64,000 bases of DNA from Escallonia rubra. Lineage: Eukaryota; Streptophyta; Magnoliopsida; Escalloniales; Escalloniaceae. The notes below the pieces were generated by a model. The model saw only the letters and a list, made by a program, of their open reading frames with translations, made no database searches and was not told the DNA's origin. The first letter of the stretch is position 1, and the number at the start of each line of letters is the position of its first letter. The stretch is taken from the NCBI GenBank assembly GCA_033065855.1, contig JAVXUO010001657.1, forward strand, positions 62,001 to 126,000, given 5' to 3'. This document shows positions 34,747 to 45,610 of this stretch, in pieces. The position numbers and the translations under genes are program-made.

Positions 34747-36028
34747 GTGTGTGTGTCTCAGTTGTGTATATATATTCGGGGATGGGAAATTGAAATGGAT
34801 TTTTGTTGGAAATTGGGTGTATGAGAACCTAAAATGGAGAAAGAAGACAAAATAGTCAGGGTTTGACGTTCGGGTTTGTTCAGTGTGTGTTTAAGGGTGT
34901 GTTAGTGTGTGTTCTTTGGCTATGGTGAATTTGCATGGATTGTGTGTAATGATGTAAATTAAACGTGTTTAGGGCACGAATGATTGTATTGTAATGAGTT
35001 TAAGTGGTCTAAGGTGGGAATTAATGAGAAATCCATGCGTGAATGTGAGGAGTGCACCCAAGTATGCGGCTGATTAAAGGAGGCAGAAACTGTGTGAAGC
35101 TGAGGTGTAATACTATATGTGTAATGATTTGAACAGTAACATGTAATCGTCACTAAAAATGAAGATTTAATGAACAATTTCTAATCTGAATTTTTAAAAT
35201 AGTTATACTCATATTTAGCCAAAGTTTAAAAAAGAGACCCTAGTTATTTTTAGGAGACCTAGATTGTGGAAACATTTCGCTTTTTTCCACAATATAGGTC
35301 GGGAAGGGGGCTAATCGACGCAGGAATTTTGAAACTTTGCAGTTAAAATTAAAATATCAAACTAGCGCGGTATCACGTGAAACTCTAATGAGAACCCTAA
35401 GACTCTGAGAAGTTCTATTTTCCAAAATTTTGGGTCGTTCTGAAGTCATTAGCTATTTTTGGCCAAACAGGCTTTTAAGTGCTCGGTTCAGACATCGATT
35501 CGGAATTTCGGGCGAAAATTTTCTCAAATATTTTTTAGCTGAAAAATAATATCAGGATGCTTAAAATAGCATTTTAAGATATTTTTGAGATTTTTCTGGT
35601 TTCGGAAACCCCCAAGGGGGCATTTGGGTAATTTGCCACCCCCGGAGGGGGTATTTTGGTAATTTTTCCTAGAAATATTTCCGAAGGACTTTTAGTCCAA
35701 GAAGGGGTATAAAACATCCATAGGCTGTTTTGAAGCAGATTTGGGGTAGTGGGAGCGGTAGTGACCATCAGGGGCATTTTGGTAATTTACCATCCAGCGG
35801 TGTGTTTTGGTAATTTTACCATGTCGACTCCGAACTTCGAGGAATGCATTAAATTAAGAATTTTGAGTAACGAGAAGCAGGGAATGGGCTAATACCACTA
35901 AACGAGGGGTATCAGTACTGGTGCAGTACTAGGCTCGGTTAAAGACCCGGCTGTCGGGTCGGAGTAACCAACCGCTGTAAAATACCGTAAATAATTGATA
36001 AAATGGGAGTAGAATAATTGTGTACTGA
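34210..36028 (+). repeat. 5' LTR of chromovirus-like element, first part
   Basis: Contains the GGGGTCAAAATGCAATTTTGG block, a purine-rich stretch (34500-34640), an AT run, the GT-rich block and the region shared with 1-1080. It ends with ACTGA (36024-36028), the duplication made by the nested insertion. The start of the LTR is missing; the left limit is approximate. Confidence 0.72.
34695..34744. repeat. AT dinucleotide microsatellite
   Basis: About 24 AT repeats within the LTR. Confidence 0.9.
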
Positions 36029-36527
36029 TGTAATATCCCACATCGGTTGTGGGAGAGTTTGCGATTGGCTTTATAAGACCCTGTCTATGAACTCATAAGT
36101 ACCTACTTGGGTAGCCCTTTTGAGGGAGGCAATGCCCTGTGGTGGGGCCGTGGACCGGGTCGTTACAGATGGTATCAGAGCCGACTCTCGAAAGCTCGGG
36201 CTGGACTGTCCAGTCGGGTTGCCAATGGTTGGGGGAAACGAAGGCAAGCCCCGGTATATCCCACATCAAGAGGATGGTTGGGGCAACGAAGGGTGAGCCG
36301 AGTATATCCCACATTGGCTAGAGAGGAAGATTCTGGGCTATGTGTGATCGAGCCTTAGCGAGGACGCTAAGGAATAAGTTGGGGAGATTGTAATATCCCA
36401 CATCGGTTGTGGGAGAGTTTGCGATTGGCTTTATAAGACCCTGCCTATGAACTCATAAGTACCTACTTGGCTAGCCCTTTTGAGGGAGGCAATGCCCTGT
36501 GGTGGGGCCGTGGACCGGGTCGATAAA
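36029..36527 (+). mobile_element. TRIM element (miniature LTR retrotransposon)
   Basis: Two near-identical direct repeats of about 139 bp (36029-36167 and 36389-36527) start TGTAATATCCCACATCGG. The first ends CGTTACA and is followed at 36170 by the primer site TGGTATCAGAGCC; GTTGGGGAGA precedes the second. The interior is about 220 bp with no coding capacity. The repeats differ at about two positions apart from the last few bases of the right one, where CGATAAA replaces CGTTACA, so the insertion is recent. Frames across it are not genes. Confidence 0.85.
36170..36182 (+). other. Primer-binding site of the TRIM
   Basis: TGGTATCAGAGCC, complementary to the 3' end of initiator tRNA-Met, two bases after the left repeat. 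Confidence 0.8.
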
Positions 36528-38847
36528 AGACTGCGCACTCTGATCAACATTGAGAAACAATAAATAAATTTCAAAACATTTTATGATAATTGAATCGATA
36601 AAACATATGAGAATAAACAAATTAAGAATTCCAAACGATCGCTTAAGGTTCAAGTTAGGCTTTCATGAACAGTTTCAAAACATCTTTTATACCAGCATAA
36701 AATCGAATCAATTTAGTTTGTAAGACTGTTCTATAAGCATTTGAAAACAGAATAATGAAAATAGGGTTCGGATAGAATCCCTTACCTCGGTCCAAGCTAT
36801 GCGATGCTACCAACCTCGATCAATATTTCCTGAATAAACCTAGATTTATAATTTAATTGTTAGAACACAATTTATGTCTAATGTACTAGAAACCCTAATA
36901 TCAACTACCTACCAAGTGTTTACTTCTAATCCCGAAATCACGCGACTCAAAACGTATTCCACACACGACCAACGTAGCTAATCGAATATCCTATACGCTA
37001 CTTAACGCGTAACTATATTCCAAAATTTATAATAAATTTCAATAAAATACTTTTATAGCTTAAAACATTAATAAGAGTCAAAATATGAATTTTCTAAAAT
37101 TTTGAATATTTTGAATTAAAATAATTTCCTTAAATGCAATAAAAACCCATAAAATTGTCAAAATTACTTCCAGTTCACTTCCTTCTTCTTCTCCTTGTTC
37201 ATTGCACTCATAGACTATTGCACTCACAGACCCCATGAAACTCACACCCCACAGTCATTACATTCACAAAACACACACACATACATACATTACACACTAT
37301 ATTCTCACTTCTCCCTCAAAACCCACATGGTACAAACCCACATATCTTTATATTTATCCTGTCATGCCCACTGCCTCACGGCAGTGGGTCTCCCTTCTTA
37401 TTTCATTTTACACATTATACAGGTTCACAACTCACCATTTATACTCACACATGGTCACAGCACCTCACCACTACACAGCTGCACCACCTCCCATTTTCAC
37501 TACTTTCATGCACACACAAACTCCATAACCTGTACACACTCCATTCACAACACATACCATCCCACGCACCTCACAGCTCACACACTAAAACACACAACAA
37601 CATGCATGGATATCTCCCTACATCCATTGATTTACAAAACACCATAACACTTCCCAAAGCACTTTGCCTATGCATACCCACAGAGCATATCTTGCTCCTG
37701 TCACCTTCCTCTCTTCTCTTATCCAATACATGACCTCATACAACCAACCAACACTAACCCACTGCCGTGATTCCCCTTTCCCCTTACAAATATAACCACA
37801 CTTTACACCCAAAACACACTCAAAAACATATGCACCCATGATGGGAAGTCCACCCATAAAAACAACCACAAACACCTCACAGCCATAATCAATTAAACCC
37901 ATTATACACACACATTACACTTGATATGGCAGCCGTGTAGCACCCACTTCAGTTTAATATATATATATATATATCTTGCTTCTCACACCCACCAAAACAT
38001 ACACAATACACATGAACATCTCACGGCTATATTTACTACAGTCATAACCCTTCACAGTTATTCTTCCTCTCTAATCCTGAGTCCCTTAACCGCATATACA
38101 CAAGTGCACAGTCACAGCCACCATACACTGCACCAACACACATTAAACCCACGCCTCATAGAACCACATGGCTGTTCTTCTCTCTGTCACACGCCAATCT
38201 CATGGCTGCCACGGCCGAAAACCCATAAGGTGCAAACTGCCCCCTTCCAAGGCCAACATCAAATCTCACAGCTCCCTCAAACCCACACATGCACGCACAC
38301 GACGGCAGCCATGCCCTCACTTCATGTACACTCGCATACATCTCTCGGCAGATCCAAAAACACACCCATAAAATAGAAAAATCTGGGAACAATTTGCCAG
38401 AAAACTTACCGGAAAATAATTGCTATTGTCGGAAACTTCGCCGGAACCCTTCTCCCATCTCATTCCTTTCCTCTCTCTCTCGAGATGTGTGGTTGACGGC
38501 TGAAATGAGAGCCTGTAGTCGGCTGCCTAGAGAAAAGGGTATTTAAATATGTGTAACAATGCAACCCTAGTTAGACAATGAAAACCCTACACATCCATTT
38601 GTCGCTAAAACCTCTAATTAATCCAAGCTTATTATTGCGAAAAAGGTAGTATAGTATAATATTTACGATACATGATGTGTTAGGAAAATTATAAATGGTT
38701 TGTTACGTCATCCCGTTTGACAAATCGTCGCTAACAAGAACACCAATACTATAAGAAGTTCAATTGTCGTTAAAAAATATATCGATGCTAACTAAAGATT
38801 TCATCGCTAAAATTTTTAATAAATCAAAAAAAATATCGGGGTGTTAC
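36528..38847 (-). mobile_element. Inverted long LTR fragment joined to the TRIM
   Basis: Follows 20690-20978 and 24896-27203 closely and ends GGGGTGTTACA at 38847, followed by ACTGA (38848-38852). On the minus strand this is the start of an LTR (TGTAACACCCC). The part that should hold its other terminus is missing; the TRIM stands in its place. Pyrimidine/CA-rich stretches at 37190-38380 give spurious His- and Thr-rich frames. Confidence 0.8.
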
Positions 38848-38852
38848 AACTG

Positions 38853-40145
38853 ATGATGGTTAGTGGCTAACGAGCAAGGTCTCATTTGATTAGGTGACCC
38901 CGCTAGTGGTTTGAAGTTGTTGGGCTTGTCGGCTAAAAGCCAACCAGGTAAGGATGGTACGGCTCTCTGTATGCTACGAATTGCTCCTCGTGGCATACCT
39001 ATCGTTTACAGTATGTAGTATGATTAATGTTGTATGGTGGATATAAGGTGTCGGCGGTTGTTGTGCCAATATCTCTCTTAGTTTGAAATATTCTTGAGGT
39101 TTGCGACTAGCTTGTTCTCTGTTCTACACTGTACATATTGTGGGTGTGACTTCGATTTATCGTGTTGAACCCTGGTCGCGTTAATGACTAGAATTTCTTG
39201 TTGAGTAGCTGATTGACCAAGGACTTAAGGTGAACTCAATTCCCTTAGTCTGTCCAGTTGCTGTAATTTGTGTTTTGGCAATAGCATGGTTCGGGGACGA
39301 ACACTCGTCGTGAGTTCCCTTCTTGTGCTTCATTTCTCTTTTATTTATTTATCTGAGACTGAGATGAACATCTCGGAGTACGGGAAATTATGTGAAAGGA
39401 GGGCCAGTGAAATATACTTATCGGTAAAAAGATGTAGGGCGCGCAAGTCGAGTCGATCGTGTCAATCGAGTCTAGTCAGTCGTGTCGGTGTCTGCATTGC
39501 ATTTGATTTTATTATGATGTTAGCGATTTTAATGGCTTGTATTTTATTCATGTTTAATTTGGCGGTTTAGATTTAATGTTCATGTACATAGTCGGTCGGT
39601 CAGTCGAGTTTGCCAAATGTGGTGATAATGTTGTTCTGTTGGGCCTTAAAGTCGCTCAGTCTAGCTAAAGAAAAATATGTGTTGCTTGATTCTTCAAATT
39701 GATGTCGTGTTATCCATTGAACTCTGGATTCTTGATATCGTTGGGATTGATTATTATTTCTCCCGAGATCGTCACTTCGTTGTACGTGTTACTCCTCGTA
39801 TTACCTTTACTGAGCAATTTGCGCTCATTCCTTACCTATAATGTTTCAGGTAGTCAAGACGAGGTAGGAAAAATGTGAAGGAAAGGAAAGGAAAGGCGAC
39901 CTGGTCTGTGAAAAGAAAAGTAAGACGGTGACATCCGTATTTTGGGATTAGATGTTTTGTGTAAAAACTTCCGATGTGCTGATGTTGAGCTTTATGGTGA
40001 AAATTTTTATAAGGATGGCTTTTTGAAACTTTATGTATATATTTAAGGGTGTATCTAGAGTTGCTCTGGTATCCAGTAGAGTTTGTGATGCAATTATGAC
40101 TGGCAACCCTACTCTGGTGACGTCACTAGGGTTTGGGGTGTCGCA
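38853..40145 (+). repeat. 5' LTR of chromovirus-like element, second part
   Basis: Continues the LTR after the ACTGA duplication and ends GGGGTGTCGCA at 40145. It matches 1065-2754. Confidence 0.8.
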
Positions 40146-40149
40146 AGGT

Positions 40150-40161
40150 TGGTATCAGAGC
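40150..40161 (+). other. Primer-binding site of chromovirus-like element
   Basis: TGGTATCAGAGC, four bases after the LTR end, complementary to initiator tRNA-Met. Confidence 0.8.
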
Positions 40162-40279
40162 TTAGGCGATCCTGTAGACCAGGAGTAGAACATTAAGTGT
40201 CTAAGGGGGGCATGAAGGTGTTGAAATTATTTTTATTGTGTTATAAGTTTGATGTGATTTTATATGGCCTGCAGGAAAT

Positions 40280-42060
40280 TATGGCTGGAGCCGGATGGTT
40301 TAACGATCATGTGATGGACGAGGGTGAGGAGGAGGACCACAAGGAGGACCCCTGGCCGATAGACGAGGAGCCCGAGGAGATAGACTTGTCAGGGCCGGAG
40401 GAGGAAGAAGAGGAGGAGAAGGGTGGGCCCGAAGTGCCGATAGGGTTTGTGAAGGTTGGTAAGGGACTGTGTCGGGCACATCATGTAGAGAATTTTTGAA
40501 AGCAGTGATATATTAAGGTGGTAAGGGAGAGAGATCATTTGGTGTACCAGGCAAAGGAGATGAGGGTGACAGAGGGACGGGAGGTGGAGAAGGTGGAAAA
40601 AATGTCGTCAGGAGGACCTAAAGTGAATGGGCAAAAAGGTGGAGTATACAATTGACGCGAGGAGGAGGGTGGTTCGGAAGATGAAGGATGGGATCCAAGA
40701 GACCCATCCGAGAAAGCTTGTGCCAAGGGATCGACGGGAGATGCTCCTCTATGATGAGTATTGGTAGACCGTGTTCGCCGATAAGCGGAACAGGTTTCCT
40801 GCAGCTTAAAGAGAGAAGGGTTCTAATGTATATAGATGTATAAAGTTGACTGCTAATGTGTATATCTATATAAAGTTGACTGCAGGTTGTAAACGTTGTG
40901 TGTACTAAATGTGTGTTGTATAAATGAAACGTTGTATATATGTGTGTTGTGTAAAGGAAAATGTTGTATTTAAAAATGTTATTTTGCTGATGGCAGAATG
41001 GCTCGTCACTTGTGGGAACCGGGTGATACCCCCGGTGGAAGAACTCCCAAACCTGGGAAGGCCACCTACGGAAGCGTCTTCGGCAAGTCCTGAGGGAGGG
41101 AATGTGGGACAGGTAGAGGCTGAGGTAGAGAACAATAATAGGGAGGACTTAAGGAGGGAATCGATAGGGTTGTTGTGGGAGATTGTAGGAACTCCCGCAG
41201 CACAGTCGGCAGCAGTGGTTGCACCTGCACCGGTGGAGGGGAAAAAGGAATGTAAATTCTGATATTTTAAAGATGTCCACCTTAGTGAGTTTCACGGGGG
41301 CAGCGACCTGATCCGAGCAACAGCTTGGGTCCGGGAGATGGAAAGGGCTTTTGAAATAACGGGGTGCGGAAAGCACCAAAAGGTATTTTTTACAACCCAC
41401 ATGCTGAAAGAAGCAGCCGATTATTGGTGGGACGTGCAAAAATAAGTTGAGAAAGGGAAAAAGCCAGATCGACCCTATGTTACCTGGAAGCGCTTCAAAC
41501 AAGTGTTTAATGAAAAATATTTTCCCGTGACAGTGGAGAATTTATTAGAGACAGATTTTTTGAATTAGAAACAAAAGGATAAGACGGGGAAGGAATATAT
41601 ACGGGAATTCGATAAATTAACGTGGTTTGCTACAGACCATTTGACTACAGAAGATTGAAAAGTTAGAAGGTTTGAGGAAGGGCTGAGACAACCCTTAAAA
41701 AGGATTGTCAAGAGTTTTCAGTTAAATACTTTTACTGAGGTCGTGGAGAAAACTCTGCTGATAGAAGCGAAAAGTAAAGAAGCTTGGGAGGAAAGGAAAG
41801 AGCAAGGGAAAAGAGAAGCAACAACCAACAATGGCGAATGAATAGCGGGAAGAAATTCAAAAAGAGGATGGAGGAAGGGAAGTTCGGGCAAGGTTAGGAT
41901 CAAGCGGCGAACAAGGAATGTAAGTGGTGTGGACTGAAGCACGGAAGTACAAATTGTATTAAGGCAACAAGAGCGTGTTTCAAGTGTGGTCAACAAGGCC
42001 ATAGCGCGAATGACTACAAGTTAAATTAGAAGGTTTGATTCCAGTGCCAGCATCCGGGCC
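40280..42060 (+). pseudogene. gag: gag region of chromovirus-like element (broken)
   Basis: An acidic N-terminal part (about 40300-40460, EEEDHKEDPW-like) is followed by a retrotransposon gag capsid domain (about 41280-41770) with DYWWDVQK, YVTWKRFKQVFNEKYF and VRRFEEGLRQPLKR. Zinc-knuckle sequence follows (about 41915-42020, CKWCGLKHGSTNC and ACFKCGQQGHSAND). Gag forms the particle and the knuckles bind RNA. The frame is interrupted several times. Confidence 0.75.
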
Positions 42061-42570
42061 ATAATTTGAAGGAGTTCCCACAGCGAAAGATGATGGCTCT
42101 AGAAGGAAGGCCTCGGACAATGGGCGTAGCCAATGCTATCAACTTGAAGGACGCCTTAAAATCAGAGGACGTGGTGACAGGTACATTCCATGTATGTTTG
42201 CATCAGGCTATGATATTATTTGACTCGGGTGCTACACACTTCTTTGTTTCTTTGACATTAGCTAATAAGCTGACTGTACCCAGGCAACTGTTGAATACGG
42301 TGCTAACGGTTAACATACCTAGTGGACATGCCCTTTATGCCACTAGGATATATAGGCAGTGTCCGATACAAGTCTCCGGTCAGATATTATATATTGAACT
42401 TATACAACTCGAGTTGGGAGACTTTGATGTTATACTTGGGATGGACTGGTTAGCGGCATATGGTGCTAACGTAGATTGCCAGCATAAGAGGATACGATTA
42501 GCGGTACCAGGGAAACCTAAAATGGTTATACATGGGATCGGTCGGTTTGACCTCTTTACTTAATGTCGGC
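42060..42570 (+). CDS. Aspartic protease of chromovirus-like element
   Basis: Contains ILFDSGATHFFVSLTLANKL near 42210-42270 (the DSGA active site), then FDVILGMDWLAAYGANVDC near 42420-42480, the two hallmark blocks of the plant gypsy protease. It would release gag and pol products. The stretch is open but belongs to a broken polyprotein. Confidence 0.82.
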
Positions 42571-42779
42571 GATAGAAGCACACTGTTGTATCCGGAAGGG
42601 ATGTCAGGGTTATCTGGCATAGGTGTATGATACCCATGCCGGTGAACCGCAATTGGACTAGATTCCCATAGTAAGTGAATTTCTGGATGTTTTTCCAGCG
42701 GACCTTCTAGGGTTACCATCGGACCGAAAGATCGAGCTTAGTATCGATCTGGTTCCTTAGAACCGGTCCTATATCAAGA

Positions 42780-43600
42780 GCCCCTTATAGGTTGGCGCCA
42801 TCGAAAATGGTGGAGTTAAAGACACAATTGGATGAGTTATTAAACTTGGGTTTCATTCGTCCCAGCGTGTCTCCTTGGGGAGCCTCGATGTTGTTTGTTA
42901 GGAGGAAAGATGGAACGATGAGGCTTTGTATTAGCTATTATGAGTTAAATAAGGTAACCGTTAGGAATAAATATCCTTTACCTTGCATAAATGACCTTTT
43001 TGATCAATTAAAGGAAAGCATTTCTCGAAAATTGATCTTAGGTCTGGATATCATCAGTTGAAAATAAATATAGATGACGTAGAAAAAGCTGCTTTCAGAA
43101 ACAAATATGGACATTATGAGTTTCTGGTAGTGCCATTTGGACTGACTAATGCCCCTGCGACATTCATGGACCTGATGAATAGGACGTTTCGGAGATACTT
43201 AGACTGTTGCGTCATCGTGTTCATTGATGATATTTTGGTCCATTCGAAAAGTAAGGAAGAGCATGCCCAGTATTTGGGGCAAATATTGCAGATTCTTCAA
43301 GAACATAAACTGTACGCCAAACTCAAAAAGTGTGAGTTCTGGCTGGAGAAGGTACAGTTTTTGGGACATATAGTGTCAAGTGAGGGCATACTTGTAGACC
43401 TGTGTCGACCTGGGAACGTCCGACTTCGGTGTTCAAAATTCAGAGTTTCCTAGGCTTAGCGGGATACTATTGGAGATTTATTAAGGATTTCTCTAAAATA
43501 GCATCCCCATTGATGAATCTGACTAAAAAGAACGTGAAGTTTACCTGGACAGAGAAGTGTGAAAATAATTTTTAGGAACTAAAAACAAGGTTAGTGGCAC
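42780..43600 (+). pseudogene. pol: Reverse transcriptase region (broken)
   Basis: RT blocks in order: [20 protein letters not shown] near 42900, [20 protein letters not shown] near 43060, [17 protein letters not shown] near 43130 and the catalytic [11 protein letters not shown] near 43218-43252, then [20 protein letters not shown] near 43333. The set is typical of plant chromoviruses. The frame is interrupted more than once. Confidence 0.85.
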
Positions 43601-44000
43601 CGCCTATTTTGGCGTTATCGTCAGGATTGGAAGGATTCGTCATTTATTGTGATGCGTCTCGGGAGGGGTTAGGCTGTGTACTTATGCAACATGGCAAGGT
43701 AATTGTGTATGCCTCCAAACAGTTAAGGAACCATGAGAGGAATTACCCGACGCACGATCTTGAGTTGGCAGCAGTTGTATTGGCTTTGAAAATATGGCGA
43801 CATTATTTGTATGGGGTTACATATGAGATATACATTGATCATAAGAGTTTGAAGTATATCTTTACCCAGAAGGAATTGAAGATGAGACAAAGGAGATGGC
43901 TCAAACTCTTTAAGGATTATGATTGTACTATTAAATATCACCCGGGAAAAGCTAATGTGGTGGCGGACGCGCTAAGCAGGAAGCAAATAGGGAACTTAAT
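43594..44000 (+). CDS. RNase H of chromovirus-like element
   Basis: Open stretch with [40 protein letters not shown] and [14 protein letters not shown], ending [10 protein letters not shown] near 43975. These carry the conserved acidic residues of the gypsy RNase H, which degrades RNA in the RNA:DNA hybrid. It follows the RT and leads into the linker before integrase. Confidence 0.85.
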
Positions 44001-44222
44001 TGCCATGATTATCACCCAGAAGGCTATCATTAAAGATTTGGACAAACTCGAAATTGAAGTTCGAGTTCGGGGAGAAGGAAAGGATAGCCTGTTTCAGATA
44101 AAGGTCAGACCGACACTTTATGATCGGATTAAGGAAGCTCAAGGTCAAGATAAAAAACTGCCAGAAATCCGGCAAGGTTTCGAAGAAACAAGAAAGAGAA
44201 ATTTTATTATGATAAGGAGGGT

Positions 44223-45080
44223 GTGTACAAGTATGAGGGTCAAATAAATGTGCCGCTTGTCGGCAAGTTAAGAACAGAGATTATGACAGACATACATAAC
44301 TCTAAGTATTCGATCCATCCGAGAGAAACAAAGATGTACCAGGATCTACGCCAGAAGTTTTGGTGGCCTGGGATGAAAAGAGATATATCAGGGTTTGTAT
44401 CCCGGTGTTTGACCGGTCAACAGGTGAAACTAGATCATAAAAAGATTTCCGGGCCATTGCAACCACTCCCTACACCTGAGTGGAAGTGGGAACACATTAC
44501 GATGGATTTTGTGGCAGGGTTAGCACGAATAACCGGTAAAAATACATCTATCTAGGTTGTAGTGGATAGGTTGACTAAGACAGCTCGATTTATTCCTATC
44601 CAATAAGGGTATTCTACGGAAAGACTGGCTCGAATGTATATCAAGGAGGTGCTTAGCCGTTACAGGGTGCCGGTAACTATTGTGTCCGACAGGGACGCGA
44701 GGTTCACCTCAAGATTTTGGAAGATCTTCCAAGAAGAGATGGGGAATAAAGTTGACCATGAGTACTGCCTTTCATCATCAGCCAGATGGCCAATTCGAAC
44801 GCACCATACATGTACTGGAGGATACATTGATGGCGTGCATTATTGACTTTGGTGGAGCCTGTGATGAACAATTGTCTCTGATTGAATACTTGTATAACAA
44901 TAGCTATCAGGTGAGTATTGGAATGGCTCCCTATGAAGCGCTATATGGCCGAAGATGCCGCACACCTATTTTTTGGGATGTTATGGGAGAAAGAAGATTG
45001 TTCCGCACAGAATTGTGCAAGGAAAATGGAAGATCAGGTAAAGGTGATCCGAGTAAGGATTCGTACTGCACATGATCTGT
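44223..45080 (+). pseudogene. Integrase region (broken)
   Basis: A zinc-binding part (HNSKYSIHPRETKMY...WWPGMKRDISGFV near 44295-44400), then the core with HITMDFVAGL near 44493, SDRDARFTSRFW near 44687 and a GMAPYEALYGRRCRTP block near 44920. Integrase inserts the DNA copy. Frames are interrupted and the region is dead. Confidence 0.82.
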
Positions 45081-45099
45081 AGAAAAGCTACGCAGGGGA

Positions 45100-45460
45100 G
45101 GTTGAGTCCGAGATACATCAGACCATTTTAAATTTTGGCAAGAATTGAGACGGTGGCGTACAGGCTTGAGCTACCACCAGAGTTGAACCAGCTACACAAT
45201 GTGTTCCATGTTTCAATGCTCAGGAAGTAGTTCCTGATCCAACACATGTGATCCAGCTGGAACCAGTAGAGATTCGGGACAATCTATCATATCAAGAGGT
45301 ACCAGTGGGAAGTGGTCGATAGAAAAGAGCAGGTATTACGTTCTAAAGTAATACCGGTGGTTAAAGTCATCTGGAGAAATCACACGTTAGAGGAGGCCAC
45401 CTGGGAACCCAAAGCGCTGATGCGGCAGAGTTATCCGCATCTCTTTGCCGAATGAGGTTT
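45100..45460 (+). pseudogene. Integrase C-terminal and chromodomain-like tail (broken)
   Basis: HNVFHVSMLRK-like sequence near 45190-45230 is the usual junction before a chromodomain. VIPVVKVIWRNHT and EEATWEPKA near 45350-45410 match chromodomain strands and helix. The chromodomain can steer integration to particular chromatin. It is eroded and the call rests on short motifs. Confidence 0.6.
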
Positions 45461-45485
45461 GTCCTTATTTCGAGGACAAAATTTA

Positions 45486-45610
45486 TTTAAAGGGGGGAAG
45501 GTGTGATACCCCGGAAATATCAGAAATTAATCTAACCGCGAGTTTGATTAATTAATGGGGTTATAATTTTTATATGTTACTATCTGCACATGCATTTTAA
45601 CTTCTTTCTT
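45486..45610 (+). repeat. Polypurine tract and truncated 3' LTR
   Basis: AAAGGGGGGAAGG directly precedes TGTGATACCCC at 45502, the LTR start. Only about 100 bp of LTR follows before Tat/Ogre-like sequence begins; the right limit is approximate. Confidence 0.7.

Larger units (their letters stand above)
34210..45610 (+). mobile_element. Long-LTR chromovirus-like Ty3/gypsy element, broken
   Basis: Order is 5' LTR (34210-36028 and 38853-40145), primer site, gag, protease, RT, RNase H, integrase, a weak chromodomain-like tail, polypurine tract and the first part of a 3' LTR. The long LTR, TGGTATCAGAGC primer site and pol sequence point to a plant chromovirus, perhaps Tekay-like. The 5' LTR lacks its start and the 3' LTR stops after about 100 bp, so both are incomplete. 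The coding region carries many breaks. Age cannot be taken from LTR divergence because the LTR parts do not overlap well. Confidence 0.8.

Noticed and set aside
36029-36527. TRIM as a Cassandra element with 5S rRNA-like LTRs
   Set aside because: The repeats are only 139 bp and I see no 5S internal promoter boxes in them.
37195-38376. His/Thr-rich plus-strand frames up to 151 codons
   Set aside because: They lie in the CA-rich complement of the GT-rich LTR block and have no domain or codon signal.
40197-40499. Acidic 100-codon frame as a separate host gene
   Set aside because: It lies just after the primer site of the chromovirus-like element and is best taken as the N-terminal part of its gag.
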